Of a stretch of 64,000 nt of DNA, positions 1 to 10,560 are shown piece after piece. Numbering within the stretch: position 1 is the stretch's first letter; every line of letters begins with the position of its first letter. The stretch lies in NCBI GenBank assembly GCA_014706295.1, contig JACSVZ010000001.1, positions 115,207,111-115,271,110 of the forward strand, read 5' to 3'. The notes beneath the pieces were generated by a model. The model was given only the letters and a program-made list of their open reading frames with translations. It searched no databases and was not told where the DNA came from. The position numbers were made by a program, and so were the translations under genes. The DNA comes from Lycocorax pyrrhopterus obiensis (lineage: Eukaryota > Chordata > Aves > Passeriformes > Paradisaeidae).

Positions 1-1335
1 CACAATACAGGGAAGGAGAACAGGACGTGGTGAGGAAAAAGAAAGTACAAAAAGGTTTTTTTTTCTTGAAGTGAGAGAGCAGTTATGGAGAAGGAATAAC
101 CATCAAGAGCGGAATATGTAAAAATAAAGATGAAACAATCAATGGATCCTCCAGACAACGGCCAGGGGTTTCTATCCATAGTTTACGAAAATAGAATTTG
201 AGGTGAAAAAAACTTTTGAGGATGATGAGACTAAACCTGACATAATAAACTTGCATAAAAACATCTATGAAACATGGGAGAAAGGGGAGAGAAAGGTAAG
301 AAATGAGAATCTGTTTTGCCCTAATCTTAGGGGAAAGGAAGCAAAGACATTTGGTCAAGGCAGACACGTCTGCCAAAGTGAGAAGGAAAGCTGAGTGGTA
401 CTGAAGCCATAAAAACAAATCAGCTTGAACAGCTTGAGCAGTCAGTCTGCAGACTGCCATTTGCATATCTGATGCCTTTTGCTTTTTGTGCTGTATCAGT
501 GGTATTTCTCTCTTTCTTGCTCAAGATAGACATGGAGTTAGATTCGGGTTATCGATACCTGCTTCGACAGTTCACAATTGGCATGATTGGCCCTTTAGTG
601 GAGTAAGACGAAAGTTAGGAAAGACTGAAGGGATGCATTTATGTTCAGAGAACTTGGAATAATTCCTGAAATCCCATTAATGTGTGTTCAAAACACATTT
701 GACCCTATGCCTTTCCGTACTAAGTGTATCTTGCTCTGTTGTGCATGAGAATTCTGGGATAGAGAGAACAGTAAACTTGTTTCCACATTCTTCCATCTGT
801 GAAATCATGCCCTGAAGGATCAAAGGAAAAATCTGGACCTATGGTTTTCTGGTGCAGACTGGTAACCAGTCTCTAGCCATGGTGTCTGTGAAAGTTTACA
901 GGTATTTGACAGGATTGTACATGAGTCTTACAAGCTCCTTTACATTGCTCCTTTTCATTAACCTGGCCTCCTGAAGGTTCTTTTGGTACAGACATGGCCT
1001 CAGCTCACACACATGGCCATTTGTAATTGTCACCTTGTGAGGCAGAAATGAAATGTGAAAGCCTTGAGGCAGGAAGCCTTGGATGTTTGATGCAGGCTGG
1101 GTCACTGGAGGGAAAAAAGGTGAGCAAAAACTCCTTCCTTTCGTGACAAGACAAGGAAGAGATTCCCCTGCTAATATAAAACTCCAAAGAAAGACTGGTA
1201 TGAGTGTCTCTGATATTGATATCAAACTTGAAAGAATGTGAGTTATTTTGCTGGCACTCTCAGCTGGGTCTGACTAGGTCTCAAAAATTCTAAATCAGTG
1301 TAACAATCACAAATGCCTGTGATGAATATTCTGGA
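1..1335. other. Unique sequence, no gene recognised
   Basis: AT-rich, non-repetitive sequence. Minus-strand frames at 83-466 (127 codons) and 896-1225 (109 codons) are open, but the first is dominated by leucine, phenylalanine and serine, as expected from T-rich DNA, and neither resembles a family I know. I see no repeat, RNA gene or clear promoter here. Confidence 0.6.
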
Positions 1336-1444
1336 TAGGGTGGTGGGCTGGTGTTTTTGGTGGTGGTTTGGGTTTTTTTGGTGTGGGGTGTTGGTGTTGT
1401 GTTTTCTGGGTCTTATGGGGTTGGTTGTTTGTTTTTCTGGTGGA
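1336..1444. repeat. G/T-rich low-complexity block
   Basis: About 110 bases are almost wholly G and T on the plus strand, as irregular GGT, GTT and TTTGG words with several GGG runs. It lacks a fixed repeat unit, so it is low complexity rather than a clean microsatellite. The complementary C/A strand gives the lysine-, asparagine-, histidine- and proline-rich frame at 1243-1524, which is a composition artefact. The clustered G-runs could form quadruplex-like structure, but that is inference. Confidence 0.75.
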
Positions 1445-2849
1445 ATTTGTCTACTTATGTCGCTTGTCTCAGTGATTTCTGAAAAGCAGTAGGAAGTGTA
1501 GAGCTGCTGCAGATGGTTGTGCACATGCCTTCCTCTGCTGAGTAGGCTTTCTGCTCCTGGCCAAACTTTCTCCTGAGCTTTTTCGGGGGGGGAAGAAAAA
1601 CCCTCTTCTGTATTTCTTACATCAATAATTTGTAATGTTCATTCCCTTGCTGCTCTGGAGAAAGGCAAGGAAAGAAGGAAGATTGCAGTAGAGGGAGGTG
1701 GAGAAGCAGGTTATTTCAGGAATAAAGGACTGAGAGGTAATGTAATCTAAAAGTGGATTGTAACTGCTCTCAAACTTGTTTTTATTGCCCTGAAGCCTCT
1801 GAATTATCTTTTCATAAAAGCCTGCTTCTGTAAGATGTGTGTTCTATTCCCTTTCTGGTCAAGAGGTCTCGGATTTCTGTGCTGCAGAATTATTACCTTG
1901 ACAATCAATAAGCTCACACTAATCCACCTGTGATTTCCCATTTGAAATTATTTACTTACTGGAAGTGTCATGTAGATGACAAAATTGAGCTGAAACTGGA
2001 AGAGTTCTGTTAAAAATTCGTTCATTTCCCTTAGTTCTTTCTGAGTTTCTTAGACCCGAGCTTTTAAGAGTTGTGTGGTGCGCTGCTCCAAGGAGCTGCT
2101 TCAAGTGGGAAGGCGCACTCGAAGCTGATGAGTGGGAGGGAAACTTTTACCTCACTTCTCAGGGAGAGCTGTGTGACTGCTGATGTACCAAGTGATCCCT
2201 GCTCCATGGAGGCTTTGATCAGCTGATGCTTCCTTCACCCTCCCTCGGCCACATTTTCCTAGGAGAGAGGTGTGTGTGATCCCATCTCCATGGCAGTGCC
2301 TTCTCAAAATCCTGGCTTGCTTCCCTTTGGCTGCCCCTGCTGCAGGCAGCTCTTCACAAACACTCCATGCCAGTGTTTTTTCATGGAACTTAAAACTGCA
2401 GTGATGCAGAGGGGGCTTAGATTTGCTAACTATGTCCAGGAATAGAATGCCAGGTGAGAGAAGTGTAGCCTGATCAATATTTGTTTTTTGAGAAAGCATC
2501 ATTAGTTGGATTTTCCTCTATAATACTTCAGAGTGAAGCCCTGAATGGAAGAGAACTCTTAGCAAATCCTGTGTGCTAAATGTCTGCAGAATGTGATTTC
2601 TCAGACTCTGCTTTTATATTCCAACGCTGTGATTTTTGTGAATTTCTATTTCTGTCCCAAATGCCATAAATGCCCTTGGTTAAATGGCTTGATTTCCGCT
2701 AAAATGTTTGGAGTCAGGAATCTGATACTAAACGTTGGTGTCAGTCAGGTAGCAATGTTCTTATCTGGACTTTCTGAGAATTACCTTGTAAATAAGTGGA
2801 ATGTTTCCACACAATTTAGCAAGATTTTTTTGACAGAAAACCTAAGACT
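1445..2849. other. Unique sequence, no gene recognised
   Basis: No gene or repeat is recognised. A slightly GC-richer patch at about 2160-2480 carries a 116-codon minus-strand frame with no family resemblance and no good splice context, so I treat it as chance. Confidence 0.55.
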
Positions 2850-2990
2850 ACAAGACTTAGCTCAGTTGTTCAGAGCATGGTGCTAATAATGCTGAGGTTA
2901 TGGGTTCAATCCCTGTGTGGGCCATTCACTCAAGATTTGGACTTGATGGTCCTTGTTGGTCCCCTCCAACTCAGGTTTTCACAGAATATT
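2850..2990 (+). mobile_element. tRNA-Ile-derived SINE with CR1-type tail (TguSINE1-like)
   Basis: The 5' half at about 2857-2924 aligns along its length with tRNA-Ile(AAT). An A-box-like TAGCTCAGTTG lies at 2858-2868, the anticodon-loop region with AAT at 2885-2887, a B box GGTTCAATCCC at 2903-2913 and a GGGCCA end. The 3' half, from about 2930, changes to a sequence ending in the CR1-type tail with a TCACAGAATATTC terminus, which would supply the site recognised by CR1 reverse transcriptase. This tRNA-Ile head plus CR1 tail is the architecture of TguSINE1, described from zebra finch. The A and B boxes would act as an internal RNA polymerase III promoter. The cloverleaf carries mutations, so it is a retroposed copy and not a working tRNA gene. 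It is non-autonomous and encodes nothing. Confidence 0.85.
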
Positions 2991-3229
2991 CTTATTTTCT
3001 CTAGTTTCTGAGGGTTTCCAAATAATCTCTGGCAAGTTTTCATGTTTCAAAGACAGGAAGAGCATTTCCCTCCCACCTTTTCACCCTTTCATGTTCTTAC
3101 TTCAAGCTCTCCTGTTCCTGTTTGTTAAGGATTATCTGCCTCTGTCCCCCTTTCATCGCAATTTTTTTTTTTCATGGGAGAACCATTATGACAAGCAAGA
3201 GGGTGCTTAAGAAACTTGGGTGAAGCGTC

Positions 3230-3420
3230 ATTTTTCACTCTCACTGGTTTATTCTCCTTGCCTCGGGCGGTGGTAAAATTATTAATATTGAAGATCAGAG
3301 AGGCCTGGCTGACAAGTTTACGCTAAATAAAAGAGCATTCCTTTTAACTATGAGCTAAGAGTTTGTGAATGTTCGCAGCTGCTCACTGCTGCGCTGAGGT
3401 GACACGGTGTGTGCCACTCC
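3230..3420. promoter_or_regulatory. Possible conserved non-coding element
   Basis: Compositionally complex, non-repetitive DNA combining an AT-rich homeodomain-like core (AAAATTATTAATATTGAAGA near 3276-3295) with GC-bearing flanks such as CCTCGGGCGG (3262-3271), where CpG survives in an otherwise CpG-poor window. That mixture is typical of vertebrate enhancers, but one sequence cannot show conservation. The call is an inference. Confidence 0.2.
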
Positions 3421-6400
3421 TGCAGGCTCAAACAAGAGCCATCTCAAGATGTCGCACTAGTTACTGTTTGCCTTTTTAGGAGTGTTTTTTTCTTTGTGTG
3501 TGTGTGTTGCTTTTTCGTTTGTTTCCTTGTTTTCTCTCTTCTGAAACACTGTATAGGTTGAGTCTTCAAAATCACTTGGCAGAGAACAGAGGAACAGAGG
3601 GGGAGTGCTGTTCAAATGTTCTCTCACTATGATCATACCTAAGGAGGATTTTGTCTGACCTATCCTGAATTATATTTTCATTTGGAGTGCTCAGATCACC
3701 AGTACTTGCAAGCTCAGTTTCTCCATTTTTGAAGAGTCATTAATAGTCTGATGTTCTAGAGAATATTTTGAGAAGTTGGTTGAAAAGTATTATCAAAGTG
3801 GTAGTAAGTCACTCTTTACCTGTTTTGCAGAAGAATAGAGGAAAGAACGTGTATTTTCATCAGTATTCATGTGTGACGGATAAAGAATGGAAAATAGCTG
3901 GTAGGGTTTTGTATATATAACCTTCTGAATCTGCTATTTTGGACTTGCATTACTGTGACTTATTTGTAAATCAAGACTTACAGACCAAATCTCCCTCTTT
4001 CTGTGTATGAGACAGATCTTGGATCATAAGAATTTTGCTCAGTGCTGAAACAAACAGATAAAAGTCCTTCTGTTGCCTGTGAGCAGTCCTGGGTCCATAA
4101 ACAGATTTCAGCTGTCAATGGCTTGATGAACGATAATGTTGCTCCGAGCTGGGATCGATTCCGGATAAAGAAAGGCCTGCTCTGGGCATGTCAATACAGT
4201 TTAAAATATGACTTGTTTCAGCCAGATAAATGCCAAGCAAGATACTGCTGACATCTCAAATGTAAATAGCTTTGCTTTTGTACAGAATGTGTCCACTCCA
4301 TGCTCCCTTCTATGCAATTTTTATGTCCCTGACACCTCCCTGGACATTTGCTGGCAATGAGGTTCATTAACATGACCACATGGATCACCCAGTATTCCAC
4401 CCATCCTTGTTAGCTAATTGCAGGAACATCTGGCTGCTTGGAGGACAGTTTTAACAGTTTCTGCCAGTTCAGCTTGAATATAACTTCCTGCAATTCCAGT
4501 CAAAACCAATATGAATAATTTCGCACATAAGTCTGTTTCAAATTTATTTAGCATCTGTTCCAGCACTCCTAGACCTAAATATTGAGCTTAAATATAGTGA
4601 GACTTTAAAACTGGGATCTTTATCTATAACTGGCTGTATGAGTTTTGGGATTTTTATACATAATTTAATTTTTTAAGGAAAACATGACGGAAAATCCTAT
4701 GCTGCTCTTGATTTTTTGGCTCTGAGTGGTGGAACCCAAACAGTGAACATTAACACATGATCTTAGTGAAGCTGCAAGGTATGGCACCCTTGATAGGGAA
4801 GAAGTGGTACAGAGGGTATTTGGAGTCTGAGACCTAACAAGTGTTTGGCTTGTATGTTACGTATTCTACAAGGTCTTCCCTCTATATATTTATTCTCCTG
4901 AAGGAATGAGAGGTTTCAGTCCCCTCTCCATGACTTTATCGCTGCTGTCCTGCCCAAACTGAGGTCGCTGCAGGTGCTGAAGGCAAAGTTCTAATGGTAT
5001 AAAAACAGACAAAGCTGGTCCTGAAATGCTTCCTGCAATAGCTGCCGCCTTTTGAGCTCACTTTGAACAGCCAGGGCTGGCTTTTTTCCTGACTGGGTGG
5101 GATTTTGAGTGGGGAGAAAACAAAAGGCTGAGGTTATTTAAATGCTGTGGTGAGGGGACTGTGGGGGGCAGTTCAGATGAGCTGTGGGAAGCCCTGTGGG
5201 CTCCAGGGGAACCTGTGGAGCTCAGTGGTGATTGATCAGAGGAGAGCTAAGGAGGTGCCTCTCAGGTAGGTTATTATCAGCTACAACTAAAGTGGTGCAG
5301 GTTTATATGCCTTGTGGAGCACAAGGGGAGCCAACCCTTCCTGAACTTGCTCCCTTCTCTGTGGAGGATGGATTTCCTAACAGATGGAGCACTGGATTGG
5401 GTATTTTTCATTTATCTGATTGGTAGTTTTGATCAAATTATTTTGCCTTATTATCTCCATCTCTCTGTCTTTGAAATGGTGATGCCAAGTGTTTTCTTTG
5501 TGGTGTGATCTCATCACCACAAGTGAAATATAGCTCAGTAAAGACTTGTTTCTCTGCTGCTTGCTGATAATGTATAGGAGTTTTCAGATTTCCTCCTAAT
5601 TAGCTGTTCTCCAGCACCCCAAACCTCTACAGGTACATATTTTTTTGCCTTTGCAGAATTTCATTAACTTCAGGTCAGTTTGCAATCTGCCTGCCTGCAT
5701 AACAATGGAGAACCAGAGATTTGTTTGGTCCCTTGTACCTTGGATGTGAGGGAAGTGCTTTTAAAAACAAACCCAAAATGAGGAAACAGGTTTTAAAATC
5801 AGTTTTACGTTTGAATATTATTCAGTTCAAGTCAACCAGTAGTCCAGAAAGAGAAATACAGAATAGAATATCAATTTTTGTTGAATATTTTTATTTTTGG
5901 GCTTCTCTAGGACTTTTGTTATGGGAGTTGCATACAACAATAAGGATGCCTCTCCTACATACTTCTAATGTATTATGAACTGAGTTTTTTTCTCTATCTC
6001 TGTTAGCATGAAATAAATAACCTCCGTAATAGGGGGTGAGTGTCAGAGCTGTGCATGTGGAATCACATGCTAAAAATGAAAAAGAGGCAAGCAAAAATAG
6101 GTTCCTGCAGGAAAAGACCTCGAAGACAGAACAAAATCTAAGAGTGTTTCTCTCATTCTGTATTTTTATGCTTTGGGCTGAGAGGTGTTTTGGGGAAAGC
6201 CAACAAGAAGAGTTAATATAAATATGCCAATACTCATTGAAAATCCCCATTTCATCATTTCACTAATAGTATGCTGGAGAGCACAAAAGCAGTTATATGA
6301 CTATTCCTGGTTCTTAAAAAACTGCTGTGTATGCTGAAAAGAGCCCTAATTTGAAGACTGAAAGCAGAACATTCCAGTTCTGGGCATATTTTATAATCAC

Positions 6401-6897
6401 TTACAATTTTGACAGGGTTAGCCTGGAGCAGAATGAAAATAAAAGTTGAATTCACTTCTTGTGTAATTTCTCTGAAATAATCAGGTGTTTTCCATGTGAA
6501 GTCAATGGGAGAGAGAGGAAAAAATGCCCCAACATCTCCTTAAGAGGAATTTTTTTTGTATTTCCTGTATTTTTTCTTATCTTAATGTGGGCAAGTCATC
6601 ACTAGAAGGTCTTTCTTGTAATCCAGTCAATGGGCAGGGGGAAAATACTGGGCAGTGTAAAAAGGCAAGCCACTAAAATAATCTAACATTCCATTTAAGG
6701 AGACAGAATTTGAGCTTTTCATAATGAATCTTCAGAAATGTGTTCTATTCAAATTATTAAAGAACATCAGAACTTTAAAAGAGATGTAATTATGTTGTTA
6801 GATTTGGGTATTTCACACAGAATTGCAAGAAAGCTCAGTGGCCACTGGTTGAGTTTACATTAAAAAACCTTGAAATTAAAATGAAGAGTCCTGCGAC

Positions 6898-6915
6898 TGA
6901 GCTTAATTAAGCTCA
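6898..6915. repeat. Perfect 18-bp palindrome around TTAATTAA
   Basis: TGAGCTTAATTAAGCTCA is self-complementary over all 18 bases. It contains an inverted pair of TTAA/TAAT cores like those bound by homeodomain dimers. It stands alone, with no flanking repeat, and no transcript can be tied to it. Confidence 0.6.
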
Positions 6916-8882
6916 AAAACATTGCATGCATAGGTTGTGGCAATAAGATCTCTGTTGGAATATTGAAAGCATCAACAACAACAAAACCAACAAATCGTCT
7001 TTAAGTAAAACCTATTTATTATACTTTAAATTAGATCATGGGGCAAAAGCCAAATCATCAGATTCGATGATCAGAGTGTTTCTTTAGGACTACCAAATCA
7101 AGGCCCTGGGAGACTGATCACAGTGACCAGCAGACCTCTGGAAACTTTTCAGGCTAAACAGATACTGACTCGTTTTATTTTACATAACGGCATCCTTAAA
7201 TCAAGTCTTCCATATCTCTTGAAAATGTCATACTTTTTTAATGCCTTTTTTTTTTGCAGTGTTCCTTCATATCCATTCATGTTTTTATAATTTCTCCAGG
7301 ATATTTTTTTTTGTAAATATTTTAGTAAAAATTTCTTTCTCTGTTTGGTGCCATATCAGACGGCTTGCTGTGGAACTCAGCCACATGTTCTAAATTTGCT
7401 ACAGGCAGTAAAATATTTAAAAACAGGGTGGAAGGGGAAGTAATTTACCTTAAATATAATTCTGCAAATAAACAGCTTTTATTTTTTTCAGCCTACCCAT
7501 AACACTGAAAGTATCAGGAGCACAAAGTTCTGCTGAAAATATGTAAATTAATGTGGTTATTTGCATTATGAGATGCATATGCTTCTCTTTCATCATTATC
7601 TTTTTCTTTCCTCTCCACCTTTATGTGAACTCTTGACTATAATTCTGCAGGACTTGTGAATTAATAAACCTTTTTGGCAAAATACCTAAAAGTTAAGTTG
7701 TTTTTTGAGCTTTCAAACTCTGAAAAGCAGTGCTTATAAAAATTTCTGCTGTTCAGAATTGACTTTTTTCCCCTTTGGATTTTTATTGCCTCCGGACAGG
7801 TTAAAGCAGTAAGGCCTGAAAATGAACCTACTTTCAAAGCAAGCAAGCATTATTGACTGCTTCTAGGGCATAAGATGATGTTGTTCTCTAGATCATGTTA
7901 ATTGAGACATCTTTATGCCAAAAAAGAAAAGTGTATGTGCTCCTCAGGCTGTATTACAGTCTGACCAAACAAATATTTCTGTATATAATATAATGAGGCA
8001 GCAATATGCAAAGAAAAAATACCAGAGAAAGAAACATGAAAGGTTTTTTTTTATTTGATGTTGCAGTTGGCGGCTAATTTAAAGTCAATAAAATAATAAA
8101 ATTTAACAAAATAGTAATTCTAATTAATAAAGGGTTTAATAAAAATGGGTTAATTTGCAATGAGTAGCACTTGGTGGCGAATAGGAACCTGTACACTGGA
8201 TAATAATGAGGAGTGGCTGCCCAAGCTTTAAACTTGCTCTCTGCCTTCATCCACACTAACTTGATTTTCTTGGCATGCACTAGATGAAAAATATTTTCAA
8301 AGCTGTTTCCTCAACAGCAAAATGTTTTCATAATGAAGCACTTGTAAAATAGTGTCTCATGAACTGATGATCACAGTGCTATGAGAATATATAGACATGA
8401 GGGGAAAAACCCCTGTAATTTCATTACTTTTTTTGGTGGCAGTGTATAATATCTGGTTATTTGTTTGCTTCCTCTTCCACACCTGATATACATTATTTGC
8501 ATTCTTTTAATTTCTTTATAAATAATTTCATTATTGATGTAAACCTGTGTGTCTATTCAGATGTCATTTGATAAGAAAGGTTTTGCTGTCGTGTATGTCT
8601 TCATAGGTTTAATTTTTGTTTCGCACTAAAGATGACTTTTTATTTCTTTTACCAATATGTTTCCTCATTTATTCCTTTTTTAATCTTCAGTTCAGTGGGT
8701 GGGATTGTTAACTCTGAAGTTAATTTAGCTGTGTAAGCATGCACCACAATGTTCTCCTGAAGTGTGGGTCAGGGGTAAGATTGTTAGCTACAAAACTAAT
8801 AGGACTGCAAACCCTAAATGGCCTGCCTATGTCAGCAAATATTCTTAGATATATCAGCTAATAAGCTCTTGTCGAGTTAGTA

Positions 8883-9151
8883 TTTCATAGAAGGGTTTGG
8901 GTTGGAAGGCACCTTAAAGATCATCTCGTTCCAACGTAGACATGGATTCATTCCACTATCCCAGGTTGCTCAAAGCCCCATTCAGCCTGGCCTTTAACAG
9001 TCAGGGATGGAGCGTCCACAGCTTCTCTTGGAAAACCCTTTCCAGAGCCTCACCACCCTCATGGTAAAGAATTTCTTACTGAAATCTGATCTAAACCTGT
9101 CTTCCTTCAGCCTGAAGCCATTTCCCCCCTTATCCTATCACTGCATGCCGG
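8883..9151 (-). mobile_element. CR1 LINE 3' end, first part
   Basis: The sequence from CATAGAAGGGTTTGGGTTGG through the TCAGCCTGAAGCCATTTCC motif near 9108-9126 matches the reverse complement of the avian CR1 3' region. The element therefore lies on the minus strand with its 3' terminus at the left. The short ATTCTATG-type terminal repeat is worn. Homology stops near 9151 and resumes near 9611, so a later insertion splits the element. This part lies after ORF2 and is non-coding. Confidence 0.9.
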
Positions 9152-9605
9152 TGTGAGTGGCCACACGCAGGTAACCAGGGTGACCATCAAACCGCAGCTG
9201 AAATGCAGAGAGGAGATTTATTTCATTACCTCTCTAACAACGCTGGGCAGCAGAGACTCACAGGCACTGGGACTCCAGGGACAGGGACTTGGGCTCCATT
9301 AGGCTCGGTTCATCCTTGGGCTGCTGCCTGCCCCAATGCTCAAAGAGCTTTGTGCACACAGGGTTTATCCCAAGGCTGTGCCTTTATGATTTCTCTCTCC
9401 CAGCAGGAGGCTCAAGCTTGTGTTTCAGAATGTGTTATCTGTGCCCAGGAATTCCTCCTCTCCAAGCAGGAGGAGGATGAACAACAATAGGTATAATGAA
9501 TGAAGGTTTCCCACAGCAACATTGTTAGCATTCTCAGCTGCAAGGTAACTTGAGCAAAACTGTTCTCTCTTCACCAAACCATCTGCTTTTAACCCTTTCC
9601 TCCCA
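9152..9605 (-). mobile_element. Probable solo LTR inserted in the CR1
   Basis: This roughly 450-base block interrupts otherwise collinear CR1 sequence. Read on the minus strand it starts with TG (9605-9604) and ends with CA (9153-9152), and it has a poly(A) signal AATAAA at 9222-9217, about 65 bases before its end. Those are features of an endogenous retrovirus LTR in minus orientation. Flanking hexamers ATGCCG (9145-9150) and ATGAGG (9606-9611) may be a decayed target-site duplication, with 4 of 6 bases matching. No gag, pol or env sequence adjoins it, so if it is an LTR it is a solo one. The plus-strand frame at 9203-9490 is a by-product. The family is not identified, and another insertion type is possible. 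Confidence 0.5.
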
Positions 9606-9761
9606 ATGAGGCCCTGGTAGAAACTCCCATCTTTCTTGTAGCCCCATTGAGGCACGGGAAGGCTGCTATAAGTTCTCCCCAGAGCCTTCTCTTCTCCAGG
9701 CTGAATGATCCCAACTCTGCCCGCCTGTTTTTGTAGGATGGGTGTTCCTCTGATCAACATT
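9606..9761 (-). mobile_element. CR1 LINE 3' end, second part
   Basis: CR1 homology resumes with the reverse complement of the segment encoding the end of ORF2 and the start of the 3' region. GGAAGGCTGCTATAAGTTCT (9658-9677) and CCTTCTCTTCTCCAGGCTGA (9685-9704) are near-consensus for avian CR1 read backwards. It is the same insertion as 8883-9151. Around 9755-9765 homology jumps to a much more upstream part of ORF2. Confidence 0.85.
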
Positions 9762-9943
9762 TCCAGGCAGTGGGAACTTCCCTGGACTGTCATGACTTCT
9801 CAGATGTGCTGGATGGTGGCTTAGCCACTTCCTCAGGCAGTTCCCTCAGGACTTGTGGATGTATCTCATCAAGACCCGTGGATTTGTGCACCTTTTAGTT
9901 CCTCAGATGTTCTTGAGCCTGGTCTTCTCCTGCTGCAGACATG
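9762..9943 (-). pseudogene. CR1 ORF2 reverse-transcriptase fragment, disabled
   Basis: Translated on the minus strand from about 9924 leftwards, the frame gives KVHKSTGLDEIHPQVLREL followed by PEEVAKP and, after stops, EVPTAWK. This matches the start of the CR1 ORF2 reverse-transcriptase domain (the VHKSMGPDEIHPRVLREL region). At least three in-frame stops (one TAA, two TGA) interrupt it, so no product is possible. Its left edge is fused to CR1 3' sequence, which implies loss of the intervening catalytic part of ORF2. Homology ends at the right near 9943. Confidence 0.8.
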
Positions 9944-10560
9944 TCCAAGTGAGATGTTGCTGTCCTACAGTGAGATGTCCAAGTGCTATTCTCCCTCACT
10001 CTGGGGCCATCTCAGGCTTCTGAGAGTAGTGAAATGCCTCTGTCCTGATCAACCTGGGGGGTCAGGAATCCTTCCTGTGCCTGGCAGGACAGCGGTGGGT
10101 GCTCCAAATCTCTGAGACCCCTGATAACATCTGTGCATCCTATTTCTTATGGCTGCTGCCCTGGCTCTGTGGGAGATGAGGATGGCAAGCTCTGCAGTGC
10201 TCCTCAAGGAGGCATTCCCCTTGGTTTTGTCACTGTCACCCAGCTGCAAATGAGTGATAGCCCTGGGCACCTTGGGTAATTGATGGTTCTGTTCATCTCC
10301 AGCAGCCTCACCCAGCCTCTGCTCTTCCTTCCTCAGCCCCTGCTAAATAACTCCAGCAGCTTCTCAGGGACTTCCTCTCAGATGCATTTTTCCTGCCTCC
10401 AGGCCATCCCTGGCAGTGAGGGCACGAGGATGCTCCCTTTTATCCTGCCCTGGAGCACTCTGAGTGCTGCATTGCAGGGTGTGAAGAGGAGTGGATGGGG
10501 CGCTCCAGTGCAGAGCCCTGACCCCAACAGCTGAACTGTGCTGATCCTGATTCATCACCT
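9944..10560. other. GC-richer block of unknown origin
   Basis: Visibly richer in G and C than its surroundings, and directly abutting the CR1 reverse-transcriptase fragment. It opens with a short internal direct duplication (GATGTCCAAGTG-type words at about 9939-9984). Several 70-85 codon frames are open on both strands, but none resembles a known protein and no CR1 homology is evident. It may be an older repeat or the former flank of the CR1. Confidence 0.35.

Larger units (their letters stand above)
2991..8882. other. Unique sequence, no gene recognised
   Basis: Mostly AT-rich single-copy sequence. It contains a short TG run near 3496-3510, a conserved-looking segment at 3230-3420, a gene-free stretch near 5560-5710 with TAATTAG-type cores, and a perfect palindrome at 6898-6915. 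Open frames do not exceed about 120 codons and none resembles a known protein. I found no certain transposon in it. Confidence 0.5.

Noticed and set aside
83..466. 127-codon minus-strand gene
   Set aside because: Leucine-, phenylalanine- and serine-rich composition from T-rich DNA, no family resemblance, and a length expected by chance in 64 kb.
1243..1524. 93-codon minus-strand protein rich in N, T, H, P and K
   Set aside because: It is the complement of the G/T-rich low-complexity block.
2857..2924. Functional tRNA-Ile gene
   Set aside because: The tRNA-like part carries mutations and runs directly into a CR1-type tail, so it is the head of a SINE.
5454..5486. Second MIR relic (CATCTCTCTGTCTTTGAAAT)
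   Set aside because: Only a short core-like word matches and the flanks do not follow MIR order.
9203..9490. 95-codon plus-strand protein
   Set aside because: It lies antisense inside the LTR-like insertion and has no independent coding sign.
9425..9793. 122-codon minus-strand protein
   Set aside because: It spans the LTR edge and non-coding CR1 3' sequence, so it is a chance opening across two repeats.
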